DNA of 64,000 bases from Rugosimonospora acidiphila (GTDB lineage Bacteria; Actinomycetota; Actinomycetes; Mycobacteriales; Micromonosporaceae): positions 1 to 64,000 of the forward strand of contig NZ_BAABJQ010000028.1 in assembly GCF_039543385.1 (NCBI RefSeq). The letters are read 5' to 3'. The notes below the pieces were generated by a model. That model was not told the origin of the DNA. It was given only the letters and a program-made list of their open reading frames with translations, and did not search any database. A program made the translations under genes and the position numbers. Of the stretch, positions 25,157 to 34,192 are shown piece by piece (the first letter of the stretch is position 1; each line of letters opens with the position of its first letter).

Positions 25157-25753
25157 CGCATCAGCCTACGGCGTGCCCGCGCGGCCCGTGCCCGGGCGGC
25201 CCCGCTCGCCCGCCGGCCGCGGCCCGAGCCGGCGCGCCCCGCGTGGGAGCACCCCGACACGTCCGCCCCGGGCGCCGGGGCCCCAGGCGGATCGGACATC
25301 CGGGCGGGTACCGTCCTCGGGCCGGAAAGCGGGCGTACCCCCGCCCGGCCCCGCCGGCCCGGCCCCGGGCTCGCGGGTCGAGGTCCAGGACGGGTGGCGC
25401 GGGGATGCGTGACGAGCGCGAGCGGCACCGCCGCGGCGGAGCGCCAGCAGTCGCCGCAGGGATACTTCCGATAAGTCGGTCTACGTGGTCTGTCGGGTTA
25501 ATTGTTCTTAGCCGCCGCGAGGCGCCTCCCCGGATCTCCAAAAGCCGTCCTGACCAGGATTTTCTTGCCGAGCGGGGGCAACCGGCCACGCTCCGCCTAG
25601 CTTGTTCGTTAGGTGACACCAACGTACGCTCAGGGCTATTCCAGGCCCATCGTACGGAGACAGAGCGTTACAACTCACTACCACTCAGTTGATATTGCGG
25701 AGCGGCTACAACGCGGACGGCCCCTCGCCAACCGCGTACTGGGAAGGACGTAA
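25157..25753. other. Divergent regulatory stretch between folP and the exporter locus
   Basis: About 600 bases with no convincing gene. The left half is extremely GC-rich; from about 25490 the composition drops (ATTGTTCTTAG, GGATTTTCTTG and similar patches). It must hold the folP promoter on the minus strand and the start of the exporter operon on the plus strand. A sigma-70-like element is listed separately. No att-like duplication against the other edge of the island near 40600 was found by eye. Confidence 0.6.
25602..25630 (+). promoter_or_regulatory. Candidate promoter of the exporter operon
   Basis: TTGTTC (25602-25607) and TACGCT (25625-25630) are 17 bases apart, a reasonable sigma-70-type pair, about 120 bases before the first ATG at 25754. 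Chance matches are possible. Confidence 0.4.
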
Positions 25754-26074
25754 ATGATCTTCATGGAGCTCGGCCAGGTGGTGTTGCACCAGACACACGC
25801 CGCGGACGTGCTCGCCGTCGTGACGGGCAAGCTCGCGCCAACCCCGGAGCCCACGGACATCAACACCGACGGAGTCGTCTCGTTCTTCGCCAGCAAGATC
25901 GCACCCATCCTGCTGGCGGGGCTCGGCATCGTCTTCATCGGAAGAGCCAGCCGGGGCGAGGTGTCCAAGGTGCTGACCAGCTCGGCGATCGCGATCATCG
26001 GGCTCGCGTTCATCGCGGGCGCGGTGTCGCTGTTCTTCGTCGGGGACTACCTAATCAATTTGGCATTCAAGTAG
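25754..26074 (+). CDS. Small two-helix membrane protein, VirB2/TrbC-like
   Basis: A 106-residue protein. After about 40 polar residues there are two transmembrane helices (IAPILLAGLGIVFIGRAS and IAIIGLAFIAGAVSLFFVG) with a short basic loop between, the layout of VirB2/TrbC-type pilins and of small subunits of Gram-positive type IV systems. Start ATG 25754 has GGAAGGA five bases upstream. It is the first gene of a run of overlapping plus-strand genes. No classical pilin signal peptide is obvious. The VirB2 call rests on size, topology and position. Confidence 0.65.
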   Translation: MIFMELGQVVLHQTHAADVLAVVTGKLAPTPEPTDINTDGVVSFFASKIAPILLAGLGIVFIGRASRGEVSKVLTSSAIAIIGLAFIAGAVSLFFVGDYLINLAFK

Positions 26075-26081
26075 GCCACAG

Positions 26082-26459
26082 ATGCGCTTGCGCACGGACG
26101 ACGACATCTATCGGGCCCGTCTGGTCTACCTGGGCCCGCCCGGATACACATTGCCGTTTCAGCTGCCGTACGCGCAGTACGGGCTGTTCGTGGTGCTGGT
26201 GCCCCTGTTCATGTTCGTGCACTACCTGTTCACTCTCCACTTCGACCTGTTCCCGGCCTGGGAGATCGCGCTGGCCATGGTGGCCACGTCATACATCTTC
26301 CGGCACGTCGACCCCGACCGACCGGCACGAATGGTCATCCGCACCGCGCTGACCGACTGGCGACGCACCCGCGAGCCATCCGTCGAGCGGCGCGATGCAC
26401 GGCTCGTCGCGTCCCGGGTACACATCCGCGAGTCCATCATCGGTAGGGACGCGCCATGA
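26082..26459 (+). CDS. TcpE/PrgI/VirB3-like membrane protein
   Basis: A 125-residue protein. A short cytoplasmic start (MRLRTDDDIYRARLVYLG) is followed by two close transmembrane helices (YGLFVVLVPLFMFVHYLF and WEIALAMVATSYIFRHV) and a basic C-terminal tail. Same size and topology as TcpE/PrgI/VirB3 subunits, which sit next to the VirB4 ATPase. Its stop overlaps the ATPase start by four bases (ATGA 26456-26459). Confidence 0.7.
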   Translation: MRLRTDDDIYRARLVYLGPPGYTLPFQLPYAQYGLFVVLVPLFMFVHYLFTLHFDLFPAWEIALAMVATSYIFRHVDPDRPARMVIRTALTDWRRTREPSVERRDARLVASRVHIRESIIGRDAP

Positions 26460-29400
26460 CCCACATCCCGCACGCCCGTCAACCAGAGGACGGGCCCGTC
26501 GCGCCACGGTTAGACATCGAGGACGAGGCCCCGGACGTGCAGATGGTGCCGCGCGGCTCGGTGGCGGTGTTCCAGTCGCCCCGGGCCGTGCGGCAGTCGG
26601 GCCAGGCTGCCGCGCCGGTGGACGCCAACGGCGCGGGGAACGCCGGCGGCGGACTCACGAGGGGCAACGGCGGCCGGCCCGCGCACCGGCCCGACATCGA
26701 GTCGCCGTTCCTCGAGCTATTCGGCGCCAACGCCCGGCGCGCCGTCAAATCCACCGTGGACGGCGTGGTGGTCGCGCCGGAGCCGCTGCCCGCGCAGCCG
26801 GACGACGGGCCGATCAACGACGGGCCGATCGACGACGGAGCGATCAACGGTGGGGCGCCGATCGAGCTGATGCCCGACGATCGACCGCGCATCGGCGGAG
26901 CGCCGCAGGCCCTGACCACCTCGCCGGTCCGATCCGGCGGCCCCCGCCAGCCGGACCGGCGGTCGGTCCCGGGCCCGCCGGTCGACGACCGCCCCGAGCC
27001 TGCCCGGCAGGGCGCACTCGCGGCGCCCCCGGCGACCGCCCAACCCCCGGCCGCGCCGAGAGGGCCAGAGCCCACCGCGCCCGACGGCTGGCAGACCACC
27101 GGGATGCCGCCGGCGGTGCGAGCGCCGGGCTCGACCGAGCCGGCCGTCCGGCAGCCCGGCACGACCGAGCCCGCGATCCGGCAGCCCGGCACGACCGAGC
27201 CCGCGATCCGGCAGCCCGGCACGACCGAGCCCGCGGTCCGGCAGCCCGGTGATCGCAAGCCCGCCCGGCGCGGCGCCGGCAAGCAGCCGGCCGTCCGCAA
27301 GCCGGCCCGGCCAACCCCCGTGCGCCGACCGCCCCAGCCCAAGCAGAAGGATCGCAACCCGGTCCAGGAACTGGCCATCAGCGAGATCGCCGGGCACCTC
27401 ACCTTTACGCCGAACAGCGTCACCGCGTGGTACTGGCTGCCCGAGGTGCGTTGGGCGTTCCGCCCGGACGCCGAGCGCGAGGCGCTGCTGTCGGCCGTCG
27501 CCGAACAGTTCGCCGGCCTGGCCGGGTTCCGGCTGCACCTGCGGCGCACCACCCGGCCGTTCCCGGCCGACGAGTGGGCCCGCACGGTCGACGAGAACAC
27601 GCCCGCGCCGCTGCTGTCGGTGCCCGGCGCACCGTCCTGGTCCGACCACCTGGTCGCCGCGCAGCACCACCTGCTGGCGGTCAATCACGCCGAGGGGCAG
27701 ACCTTCCTGGGCGTGACGTTCACCAGGCGCTCGCTCGGCGACACGCTGAGCGAGCGCATCCGCCGGCTGTTCGGGCGCGGGGTGGCCGACGGCGAGCGGC
27801 GCAAGATGGCCCGCACGGTCGAACAGTTCGACGAGGTGCTCGGCGCGTTCGGCATGCGCGGCCGCCGGGTCAGCTCGAACGAGCTGGAGTGGCTGCTGTA
27901 CCGGTCGATCGCGCTGGGCATGTCGCCGCCGACCATGCTGTCCCCGGTCTCCTCGGGCGAGTGGAACCAGGGCGACCTGCTGGCGATGACCGAGCAGGTC
28001 GAGCGGTACCGCACCCCTTACGGCTCGACGGTCAAGCTGGTCAACCGGCTCACCGGCGAGGAGCGGCACGTCGCGGTGCTCTCGGTCGGCCGGATGGAGC
28101 CACTGGAGATCCCCGAGCGGCACGAGCCGTGGCTGCACTTCCACGAGCGGCTGCCCTGGCCCATGGAGATCTCGTCCAGGGTCGACGTTCTCGGGCCCAA
28201 CGACTCGTTCCGCAACCTGGAGCACCGGCTGCGGATGATCCGCTCGCAGCAGGCCGACTACGCCGATCACGGCATCGACGCGCCGCCCGAGCTGGAACGG
28301 CTGGCCCAGCGGGCACTGCACATCGGCGACGACATGACCACGGGCCTGCCCACCGACGCCTCCCGGGTGCACGGCTGGCACCGCATAGCGGTCTCCGGCC
28401 GGTCCCGGGACGAGTGCCTGGAGCGGGCCCGCCGGCTCATCCAGATGTACGCCCGGGAGCTGCGGGTCTCGCTGCAGCACCCCAAGCAGCAGGACTGGCT
28501 GGCCCGCGAGTTCATCCCCGGCGAGCCGATCGCCAACACCGGATACCTGCGCAGGATGCCGGTCAAGCTGCTGGCCGCGGCGCTGCCCCAGGCCGCGTCC
28601 ACGGTCGGGGACCGGCGCGGCGACCTGATCGGGCGGACGGCGGGCACCTCCCGGCGCCCGGTCTTCCTGGACCTGCACTTCCCCATGGAGATCCGGGAGC
28701 GCTCCGGCCTCGCCGTGTTCGTCGCCGAGCCCGGTGGCGGCAAGTCCACCCTGATGGGCGCGCTCGGATATCTTGCCGCCCGGCGTGGGGTGCGGGTCAC
28801 CCTGCTCGACCCGTCCGGCCCGCTGGCCAGGCTGGCATCCATGCCCGAGTTGGCGCCATACTCGCGGGTCCTCAACCTCACCGGCTCCGAGCAGGGCACG
28901 CTCGCGCCGTACGCGCTGATTCCAACGCCGATGCGGGCTCACTTCAGTGACGATCCGGTGGGTGAGCGCGAGTTCGAGATCGCGGTGTCCAACGCCCGGG
29001 CCGAGCGCCGGATGCTGGTGCAGGACATCTGCTCGATGCTCGTGCCGCCCCAGGTGGCCCGGGAGGCGTCCACCGCGACCATGCTGCGTCACGCGGTGCG
29101 CGAGGTGCCCGCCGAGGAATCGTCCACCTTGGACGATGTGGTGCGCTGCCTGTCCGAACTGGACAGTGCCGAGGCCAGGGAACTGGCGCACCTGTTGATG
29201 GACACCGCGGAGATGCCGCTGGCGATGCTGTTCTTCGGCTCACCGCCACCCTCCACCCTGGGCGCGGACGCCGCGCTGACCATCATCACCATGGCGGGGC
29301 TGCGGCTTCCGGACCTGAAGATCGAGCGGGAGTACTGGTCGGCGGAGGAGGCGCTCGCGCTGCCGATGCTGCACACCGCACACCGGCTCGCGGTGCGCCG

Positions 29401-29905
29401 CTGCTACGGCGGACCGATGTCCGACCGCAAGCTGGTGGGTCTGGACGAGGCGCACTTCATGGAGGGCTGGCGTTCGGGCCGCTCGTTCCTGGTACGGCTG
29501 GCAAGGGACTCGCGGAAGTGGAACATCGCGGGCCTGGTGGCATCGCAGAACCCGAAGGACATCCTCGGGCTGGACGTGCAGAACCTGGTATCGACGGTCT
29601 TTGTCGGGCGGATCGCGGAGGACCCGGAGGTCGCCGCGGAAGCGCTGCGGCTGCTGCGGGTACCGACCGACGTGGGCTACGAGCAGACGCTCGCCACGCT
29701 CTCCACAGTGGACACGGCATCGTCGTCACGGCTCGGGTTCAGGGAGTTCGTGATGCGCGACGTCGACGGGCGGGTGCAGAAGGTTCGGGTGGACGTGTCG
29801 TACGTACCCGACCTGCTCACCTACCTGGACACGACGCCGGCCGCGGCGCCGGCCACCACCGTGGACGTACCCTCCCCTGACTTCCTTCCCGAGCCGGAGG
29901 CGTGA
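26456..29905 (+). CDS. VirB4/TcpF-type secretion ATPase
   Basis: A 1149-residue ATPase. Residues 1-300 are proline-rich and disordered with four 10-residue units (QPGTTEPAIR type). The family core starts near VQELAISEIAGHLTFTPNSV and contains Walker A AEPGGGKST (757-765, Lys763) and Walker B LVGLDEAHF (Asp997-Glu998), with ARDSRKWNIAGLVASQNPKD as the sensor region. VirB4 proteins energise assembly and export in type IV systems. It overlaps its neighbours on both sides. Two copies of palindrome TCCAC-N-GTGGA are in it (26750, 29702), both in Ser-Thr-Val-Asp codons. Confidence 0.9.
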   Translation: MTHIPHARQPEDGPVAPRLDIEDEAPDVQMVPRGSVAVFQSPRAVRQSGQAAAPVDANGAGNAGGGLTRGNGGRPAHRPDIESPFLELFGANARRAVKSTVDGVVVAPEPLPAQPDDGPINDGPIDDGAINGGAPIELMPDDRPRIGGAPQALTTSPVRSGGPRQPDRRSVPGPPVDDRPEPARQGALAAPPATAQPPAAPRGPEPTAPDGWQTTGMPPAVRAPGSTEPAVRQPGTTEPAIRQPGTTEPAIRQPGTTEPAVRQPGDRKPARRGAGKQPAVRKPARPTPVRRPPQPKQKDRNPVQELAISEIAGHLTFTPNSVTAWYWLPEVRWAFRPDAEREALLSAVAEQFAGLAGFRLHLRRTTRPFPADEWARTVDENTPAPLLSVPGAPSWSDHLVAAQHHLLAVNHAEGQTFLGVTFTRRSLGDTLSERIRRLFGRGVADGERRKMARTVEQFDEVLGAFGMRGRRVSSNELEWLLYRSIALGMSPPTMLSPVSSGEWNQGDLLAMTEQVERYRTPYGSTVKLVNRLTGEERHVAVLSVGRMEPLEIPERHEPWLHFHERLPWPMEISSRVDVLGPNDSFRNLEHRLRMIRSQQADYADHGIDAPPELERLAQRALHIGDDMTTGLPTDASRVHGWHRIAVSGRSRDECLERARRLIQMYARELRVSLQHPKQQDWLAREFIPGEPIANTGYLRRMPVKLLAAALPQAASTVGDRRGDLIGRTAGTSRRPVFLDLHFPMEIRERSGLAVFVAEPGGGKSTLMGALGYLAARRGVRVTLLDPSGPLARLASMPELAPYSRVLNLTGSEQGTLAPYALIPTPMRAHFSDDPVGEREFEIAVSNARAERRMLVQDICSMLVPPQVAREASTATMLRHAVREVPAEESSTLDDVVRCLSELDSAEARELAHLLMDTAEMPLAMLFFGSPPPSTLGADAALTIITMAGLRLPDLKIEREYWSAEEALALPMLHTAHRLAVRRCYGGPMSDRKLVGLDEAHFMEGWRSGRSFLVRLARDSRKWNIAGLVASQNPKDILGLDVQNLVSTVFVGRIAEDPEVAAEALRLLRVPTDVGYEQTLATLSTVDTASSSRLGFREFVMRDVDGRVQKVRVDVSYVPDLLTYLDTTPAAAPATTVDVPSPDFLPEPEA
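27121..27240. repeat. Four tandem 30-bp units in the VirB4-like gene
   Basis: Units start at 27121 (divergent), 27151, 27181 and 27211; the second and third are identical and the fourth differs at one base. They encode QPGTTEPA(I/V)R in the disordered N-terminal arm. Confidence 0.95.
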
Positions 29906-31962
29906 TGCCCACCCCTCGCACCGGGCCGCCCGTGGCCCGGTCGTGCGGCCATCGACTGCTGGCCGCGGTCGCGGCGGTGTTCTTCGCCGTGACCGGAGTG
30001 CTGTTCTTTACGTCCGCTCCGGCCTCGGCGGCACCGACGGCCGGCGGAGGGAACCTGTGCTCCACGGCCTCCTGGCAGGACCCTACGCAGTGGGACGACT
30101 GCGTGGGCAAGCTCGCGGACCTCACCACGGACGAGGCGCAGTGCGTGCAGGCGCCGACACCCGAGGCGCCGGACTCCGGCATGGCCGGCTGGTTCGCCAC
30201 CCGACCGACCTCCGCGCCCAGCGACGCGGACGGGATGTTCACCAACTACGGGTACGCGGGCTACGACTACGAGACGTACGACACCGGCTGCGTGAACCTG
30301 GTGACGCACCCGGACGACGAATTCGAGAACACGATCGCCAACGGCGAGTTCATGTTCGCCACCGGGATCATCGGCGCCGGCGACGCCCTGCGGGACAAGG
30401 CGTGGGAGCCGCAGAGCCTGTGGGGCTGGGCGGACACGCTGGTCGACAAGGCCACGACGTCGATCTACAACAGCGTCTTCACGGTGTTCGGCGCGATCAC
30501 CCTCGCCGTGGTGGGCCTGTACCTGCTCTGGCGTTCCCGCCAGTCCGACATGAACAACGCCATGACCACCGCCGGCTGGGCCATCCTCGTGATGGTGGCG
30601 GTCACCGCCATCGCGGCGTGGCCGGTGCGCTCGTCGCATCTGGCCGACCAGAGCCTCATCACCGGACTGTCAACCGTGCACAACGCGGTCGGGCCGCCGG
30701 CACACGACACGCCGTCGTCGGAGTGCTCCAAGCTCCCGGAGACCCAACAGTGCAAGGACCACCGCCCGCCGTCGCAGCGCGCGAGCGATGTCGCCGTCTC
30801 GAACCTGCTGTACCGCAATTGGCTGCGCGGTGAGCTGGGCTCGGCCGACAGCGCCACGGCCCAGAAGTACGGCATGGTCCTGTACGACGCGAAGTCGCTG
30901 ACCTGGGGCGAGGAGCAGGACATCGAGCGCGACCCCAGCGGCAAGCAGCGCCAGCAGATCCTGAGCTACAAGCAGCAGCGCTGGGAAAAGGTCGCCAAGC
31001 AGATCAAGACCGAGGACCCCGACGCGTACCAGTACCTGCAGGGCGCCAAGGGCATGGACCGGGTGGGTGCCGGCTTCATCGCCATCCTGTCCGCGCTCTT
31101 CTTCGGGATGTTCGACATCGTCGCGTCGGTCCTCGTCCTGCTCGGCTTCCTGATCTTCCGGTGGGCGGTCATCGCCGCGCCGGTCCTCGGCACCATCGGC
31201 ATGCTCCGACCGGCCAGCGCCGGGCTGCGCCGGCTGGTCAACGCCGTGGTGGCGGCCATCTTCAACATCATTATCTTCGGCACCGGCGCGGCCATCTACC
31301 TGTTCGCCGTCGACCTCATCATGGGCACCGCCTCGCTGCCGCCGTGGCTGCAGGTGGTCCTGGTCGGACTGTGCGGCCTGGTGGGCTGGGTGCTGCTGCG
31401 GCCGTACCGGCGGGTCGCCCAGCTCGGCGGCGGCCGGGAGTTCGCCGTCGCGGGCGGCGCGCAGCGCAGCTTCTTCCGCGACCTACGCCAGGCCGCGGCG
31501 CTCCGCGTGGCGACTCCGGCCGCCGAGGAGGCCGCCCAGCGGCGGCGCCAGGAAGTCACGGTCGCCAACCGGGTGCGGCCCGAGGCGCGCCACGAGGACC
31601 CGTTCGAGACGCGCGGCACTGGCGGCGGTCGACCGACGGTCGCCGCGGGGCGTCCGGAGGGCGGCGGCGGTCGCCCGGCAGGCGGTGGCGGTCGTCCGGA
31701 GCGCGGTGGCGGTCGCCCGGCGGGCGATGGCGGTCACCCGGAGCGCGATGGCGGTCACCCGGAGCGCGATGGTCGTCCGGAGGGCGGGCCGGCACAGAGC
31801 GGCGGGGAGCCGTCCCGGAAGCATGCCAGCACCACGGAGTGGGCGGTTCCGGACCGCGACGAGGGCGAGCCCCAGTACATGATCTACCGCCCGGGGCCGC
31901 GCCCTGGCTCCGCCAAGCCGGAGCCGATCAAGCGGCCCGAGTCGGCACCGATCCAGGGGTAG
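29905..31962 (+). CDS. VirB6/TcpH-like polytopic membrane protein
   Basis: A 685-residue protein. It has a signal peptide ending ASA (about residue 40), an extracellular cysteine-containing region of about 140 residues, a helix (FTVFGAITLAVVGLYLLWRS) and further helices at about 215-235, 385-430, 445-475 and 480-500, then a cytoplasmic tail with GGGRPE/GGHPERD repeats. Long polytopic proteins of this shape take the VirB6/TrbL place in Gram-positive systems. The ATG at 29905 overlaps the ATPase stop (TGATG) and has GGAGG four bases upstream. Confidence 0.75.
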   Translation: MPTPRTGPPVARSCGHRLLAAVAAVFFAVTGVLFFTSAPASAAPTAGGGNLCSTASWQDPTQWDDCVGKLADLTTDEAQCVQAPTPEAPDSGMAGWFATRPTSAPSDADGMFTNYGYAGYDYETYDTGCVNLVTHPDDEFENTIANGEFMFATGIIGAGDALRDKAWEPQSLWGWADTLVDKATTSIYNSVFTVFGAITLAVVGLYLLWRSRQSDMNNAMTTAGWAILVMVAVTAIAAWPVRSSHLADQSLITGLSTVHNAVGPPAHDTPSSECSKLPETQQCKDHRPPSQRASDVAVSNLLYRNWLRGELGSADSATAQKYGMVLYDAKSLTWGEEQDIERDPSGKQRQQILSYKQQRWEKVAKQIKTEDPDAYQYLQGAKGMDRVGAGFIAILSALFFGMFDIVASVLVLLGFLIFRWAVIAAPVLGTIGMLRPASAGLRRLVNAVVAAIFNIIIFGTGAAIYLFAVDLIMGTASLPPWLQVVLVGLCGLVGWVLLRPYRRVAQLGGGREFAVAGGAQRSFFRDLRQAAALRVATPAAEEAAQRRRQEVTVANRVRPEARHEDPFETRGTGGGRPTVAAGRPEGGGGRPAGGGGRPERGGGRPAGDGGHPERDGGHPERDGRPEGGPAQSGGEPSRKHASTTEWAVPDRDEGEPQYMIYRPGPRPGSAKPEPIKRPESAPIQG

Positions 31963-31968
31963 GCCACC

Positions 31969-32505
31969 ATGCGCCACGTCCTGCGGATTCTCGGTTCCCG
32001 GTACGGGGCGGCGGCCGCGCTCATCGTGGTCATCGCCCTCATCGTCGGGATCGGCAAGGTGGTCGGCGGGGGCAGTCACCTGCCCACGTCCGGGGCCGGT
32101 TCGCTCGGCGTACCGGTGGCCAGCGCGACCACCTCGCAGCAGCCCGATGACGGTGTCGCCGGCTCGCCCACGCCGCCGGCACCCTCCACCAGCCCGGGCG
32201 CGCCCGACCCGCAGACCGTCGCGAACAGCTTCACCCGGGCCTGGCTGCACCACACCGGGGTGACCGCGCAGCAGTGGTTCGACGGGATCGCGCCGTACTC
32301 CACCGACACTCTCAAATCTGAGCTGACCGGGGCCGATCCCGCAACGGTGCAGGCCAGCAGCGTGAGCGGAGACCCGTCGATCGTCGACCGCTCCGAGTCC
32401 TATGTGGAGATCGTGATACCGCTCGACGCCGGCACCCTGACCCTCGGGCTGGCCGCCGACGACGGCCGGTGGCTGGTCGACTCCGTGGACTGGGAACGGC
32501 CGTGA
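31969..32505 (+). CDS. Membrane-anchored VirB8/TcpC-like protein
   Basis: A 178-residue protein: N-terminal transmembrane helix (AAAALIVVIALIVGIGKVV), serine/proline linker, then an external domain of about 100 residues (PQTVANSFTRAWLHHTG...DGRWLVDSVDWERP) with the alternating strand pattern and closing W-V-D of NTF2-like folds, as in TcpC and VirB8. It is the likely bridge between the membrane complex and the cell wall hydrolase. Overlaps the next gene by GTGA. Confidence 0.7.
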   Translation: MRHVLRILGSRYGAAAALIVVIALIVGIGKVVGGGSHLPTSGAGSLGVPVASATTSQQPDDGVAGSPTPPAPSTSPGAPDPQTVANSFTRAWLHHTGVTAQQWFDGIAPYSTDTLKSELTGADPATVQASSVSGDPSIVDRSESYVEIVIPLDAGTLTLGLAADDGRWLVDSVDWERP

Positions 32506-33617
32506 GCGCCCGCCGTCGCCTCGGGATCCTGGTCGCGGTGGGCGTGATCGGGCTCTTTGCCTGCTGCGGCGGGACCGCGGCGGCCTTCTTCATCGACGGG
32601 TCGGACAACTCCCAGTCCAACGCCAGCATGGCCTCGATGGCCTGCGGGGGCGGCGGCACGCTGAACCCGAGCGGGAAGCTGCCGGAGGTCGACTCGCTCG
32701 GCGACGCACAGATACACAACGCGGCCGTGATCATCAGCGTCGGGCAGCAGCTGAACGTGCCGCCGCGCGGCTGGGTCATCGCCATCGCGACGGCGCTGCA
32801 GGAGTCCGCGCTGACCAACCTGCCCAACCTCGGCGCCGCCAACGACCATGACTCGCTCGGCCTCTTCCAGCAGCGGCCCAGCCAGGGTTGGGGCACCAGG
32901 CAGCAGATCCTCGACCCGTCCTACGCGGCGAGGAAGTTCTACGAGAAGATGCTGGCGATCCCGAACTGGCAACAGTTGCCGTTGACTGTGGTCGCGCAGG
33001 ACGTGCAGCGCAGCGCCTACCCCAACGCGTACGCCAAGCACGAGCCGCTGGCCACCGCCGTGGTCAACCAACTCGCCAACAACGCCGGGCGGGCGGTTGG
33101 CAACCTGGTCAACGAGCGCTGCGCCCAGCCGGGCGAGGTCACCGCCTCGGGCTGGACGGTGCCGGTCAAGGGCGCCACCATCACCTCCGGTTTCCGCACC
33201 GCCGAACGGCCCACCCACAACGGGGACGACCTCGCCGCCCCCAAGGGCACCCCCATCCACGCCGCGGCGGCCGGCGTGGTCACCGTCGTACGCTGCCAGG
33301 CGTCACTGAACGGCGAGCCCTACAGCTGCGACCAGGACGGCAGCATCTCGGTGCAGGGGTGCGGCTGGTATGTCGAGATCCTGCACGCGGGGAACATCAT
33401 CACCCGGTACTGCCACCAGATCCGCCACCCGAACGTGGTGGTCGGGCAGCAGGTGACCGCCGGGCAGGTGATCGGCTGGGTGGGTGACAGCGGCAACTCC
33501 ACCGGCCCGCACTGCCACTTCGAGGTGCACCTCAACGGCGACAACAGCGCCGCTGGCGCGGTCGACCCGGTACCGTTCATGAACCGACAGGGTGCGCCGC
33601 TGGGAGCTCAGCAATGA
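32502..33617 (+). CDS. Two-domain peptidoglycan hydrolase: lysozyme-like plus M23 endopeptidase
   Basis: A 371-residue exported or anchored protein. After a hydrophobic N-terminus (residues 8-30, with CC) comes a lysozyme/transglycosylase-like domain with catalytic-type Glu101 (ALQESAL) and SLGLFQQRPSQGWG, then an M23 metallopeptidase domain with HxxxD (His239, Asp243) and HCH (337-339). Type IV systems of Gram-positive bacteria need a VirB1-type hydrolase; these usually pair the lytic domain with CHAP or NlpC/P60, so the M23 partner is notable. GTG 32502 overlaps the previous stop. Confidence 0.88.
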   Translation: MSARRRLGILVAVGVIGLFACCGGTAAAFFIDGSDNSQSNASMASMACGGGGTLNPSGKLPEVDSLGDAQIHNAAVIISVGQQLNVPPRGWVIAIATALQESALTNLPNLGAANDHDSLGLFQQRPSQGWGTRQQILDPSYAARKFYEKMLAIPNWQQLPLTVVAQDVQRSAYPNAYAKHEPLATAVVNQLANNAGRAVGNLVNERCAQPGEVTASGWTVPVKGATITSGFRTAERPTHNGDDLAAPKGTPIHAAAAGVVTVVRCQASLNGEPYSCDQDGSISVQGCGWYVEILHAGNIITRYCHQIRHPNVVVGQQVTAGQVIGWVGDSGNSTGPHCHFEVHLNGDNSAAGAVDPVPFMNRQGAPLGAQQ

Positions 33618-34189
33618 CGGACGACTGGATACCGAAGCCGCCCAGGACCCTCACGCCGGTAGGAGCCGCCGGACGTGACGATCTGCGCGGCAAGCGGGTA
33701 CTCGTCGGCCAGCCCGGCCTTGGTTGGCGGGGCGATCTGCGGGCCGACGCCCCGGTGGTGCAGGGCAGCCGGACCTACGTGCCGGTCCTGACCGAGCAGG
33801 AGTGGTACCGCGCCGAGGTGGAGCAGGTGGAGACGTTCGCCCCGCTGGTGCCGGTCGACCGGGTGTGGGTCGAGGTGCTGGGCGACAGCGAGGCCGAGGA
33901 CGCCACCCGATGGAAGGACCTGTTCACCCGGCTGGTGTCGCTGGACGCGCCGGCACCCCGGCAGCCCATCTCGGCGCGGGTGGCCGCCTCGCTCACCGGC
34001 CGGCGCGTGGTCCGGGTCAGCCCGTCGGGTGAGCAGCGGGACCTGCGGGCGGTCACCGAGCCGTACCAGAACGCGGCCAGCGACATTTGCGTACGGATCT
34101 GCACGGAGCTGAACTGGTACCGCTGGGGCTGGACGGGGCAGGTACCCCGGTCCCAGGAGGTGCCGGTCTACCTGCTGTGGATCGAGTAG
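33614..34189 (+). CDS. Hypothetical protein with internal duplication
   Basis: A 191-residue soluble protein, no family recognised. It consists of two related halves: residues about 24-88 (GKRVLVG...GDLRA...EWYR...VDRVWVEVL) and 126-191 (GRRVVRVSPSGEQRDLRA...LNWYRWG...EVPVYLLWIE). ATGA overlap with the hydrolase gene ties it to the exporter operon. It is the last gene of the first overlapping run and converges on the next, minus-strand gene with a 3-base gap. Confidence 0.75.
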   Translation: MTDDWIPKPPRTLTPVGAAGRDDLRGKRVLVGQPGLGWRGDLRADAPVVQGSRTYVPVLTEQEWYRAEVEQVETFAPLVPVDRVWVEVLGDSEAEDATRWKDLFTRLVSLDAPAPRQPISARVAASLTGRRVVRVSPSGEQRDLRAVTEPYQNAASDICVRICTELNWYRWGWTGQVPRSQEVPVYLLWIE

Positions 34190-34192
34190 CGC

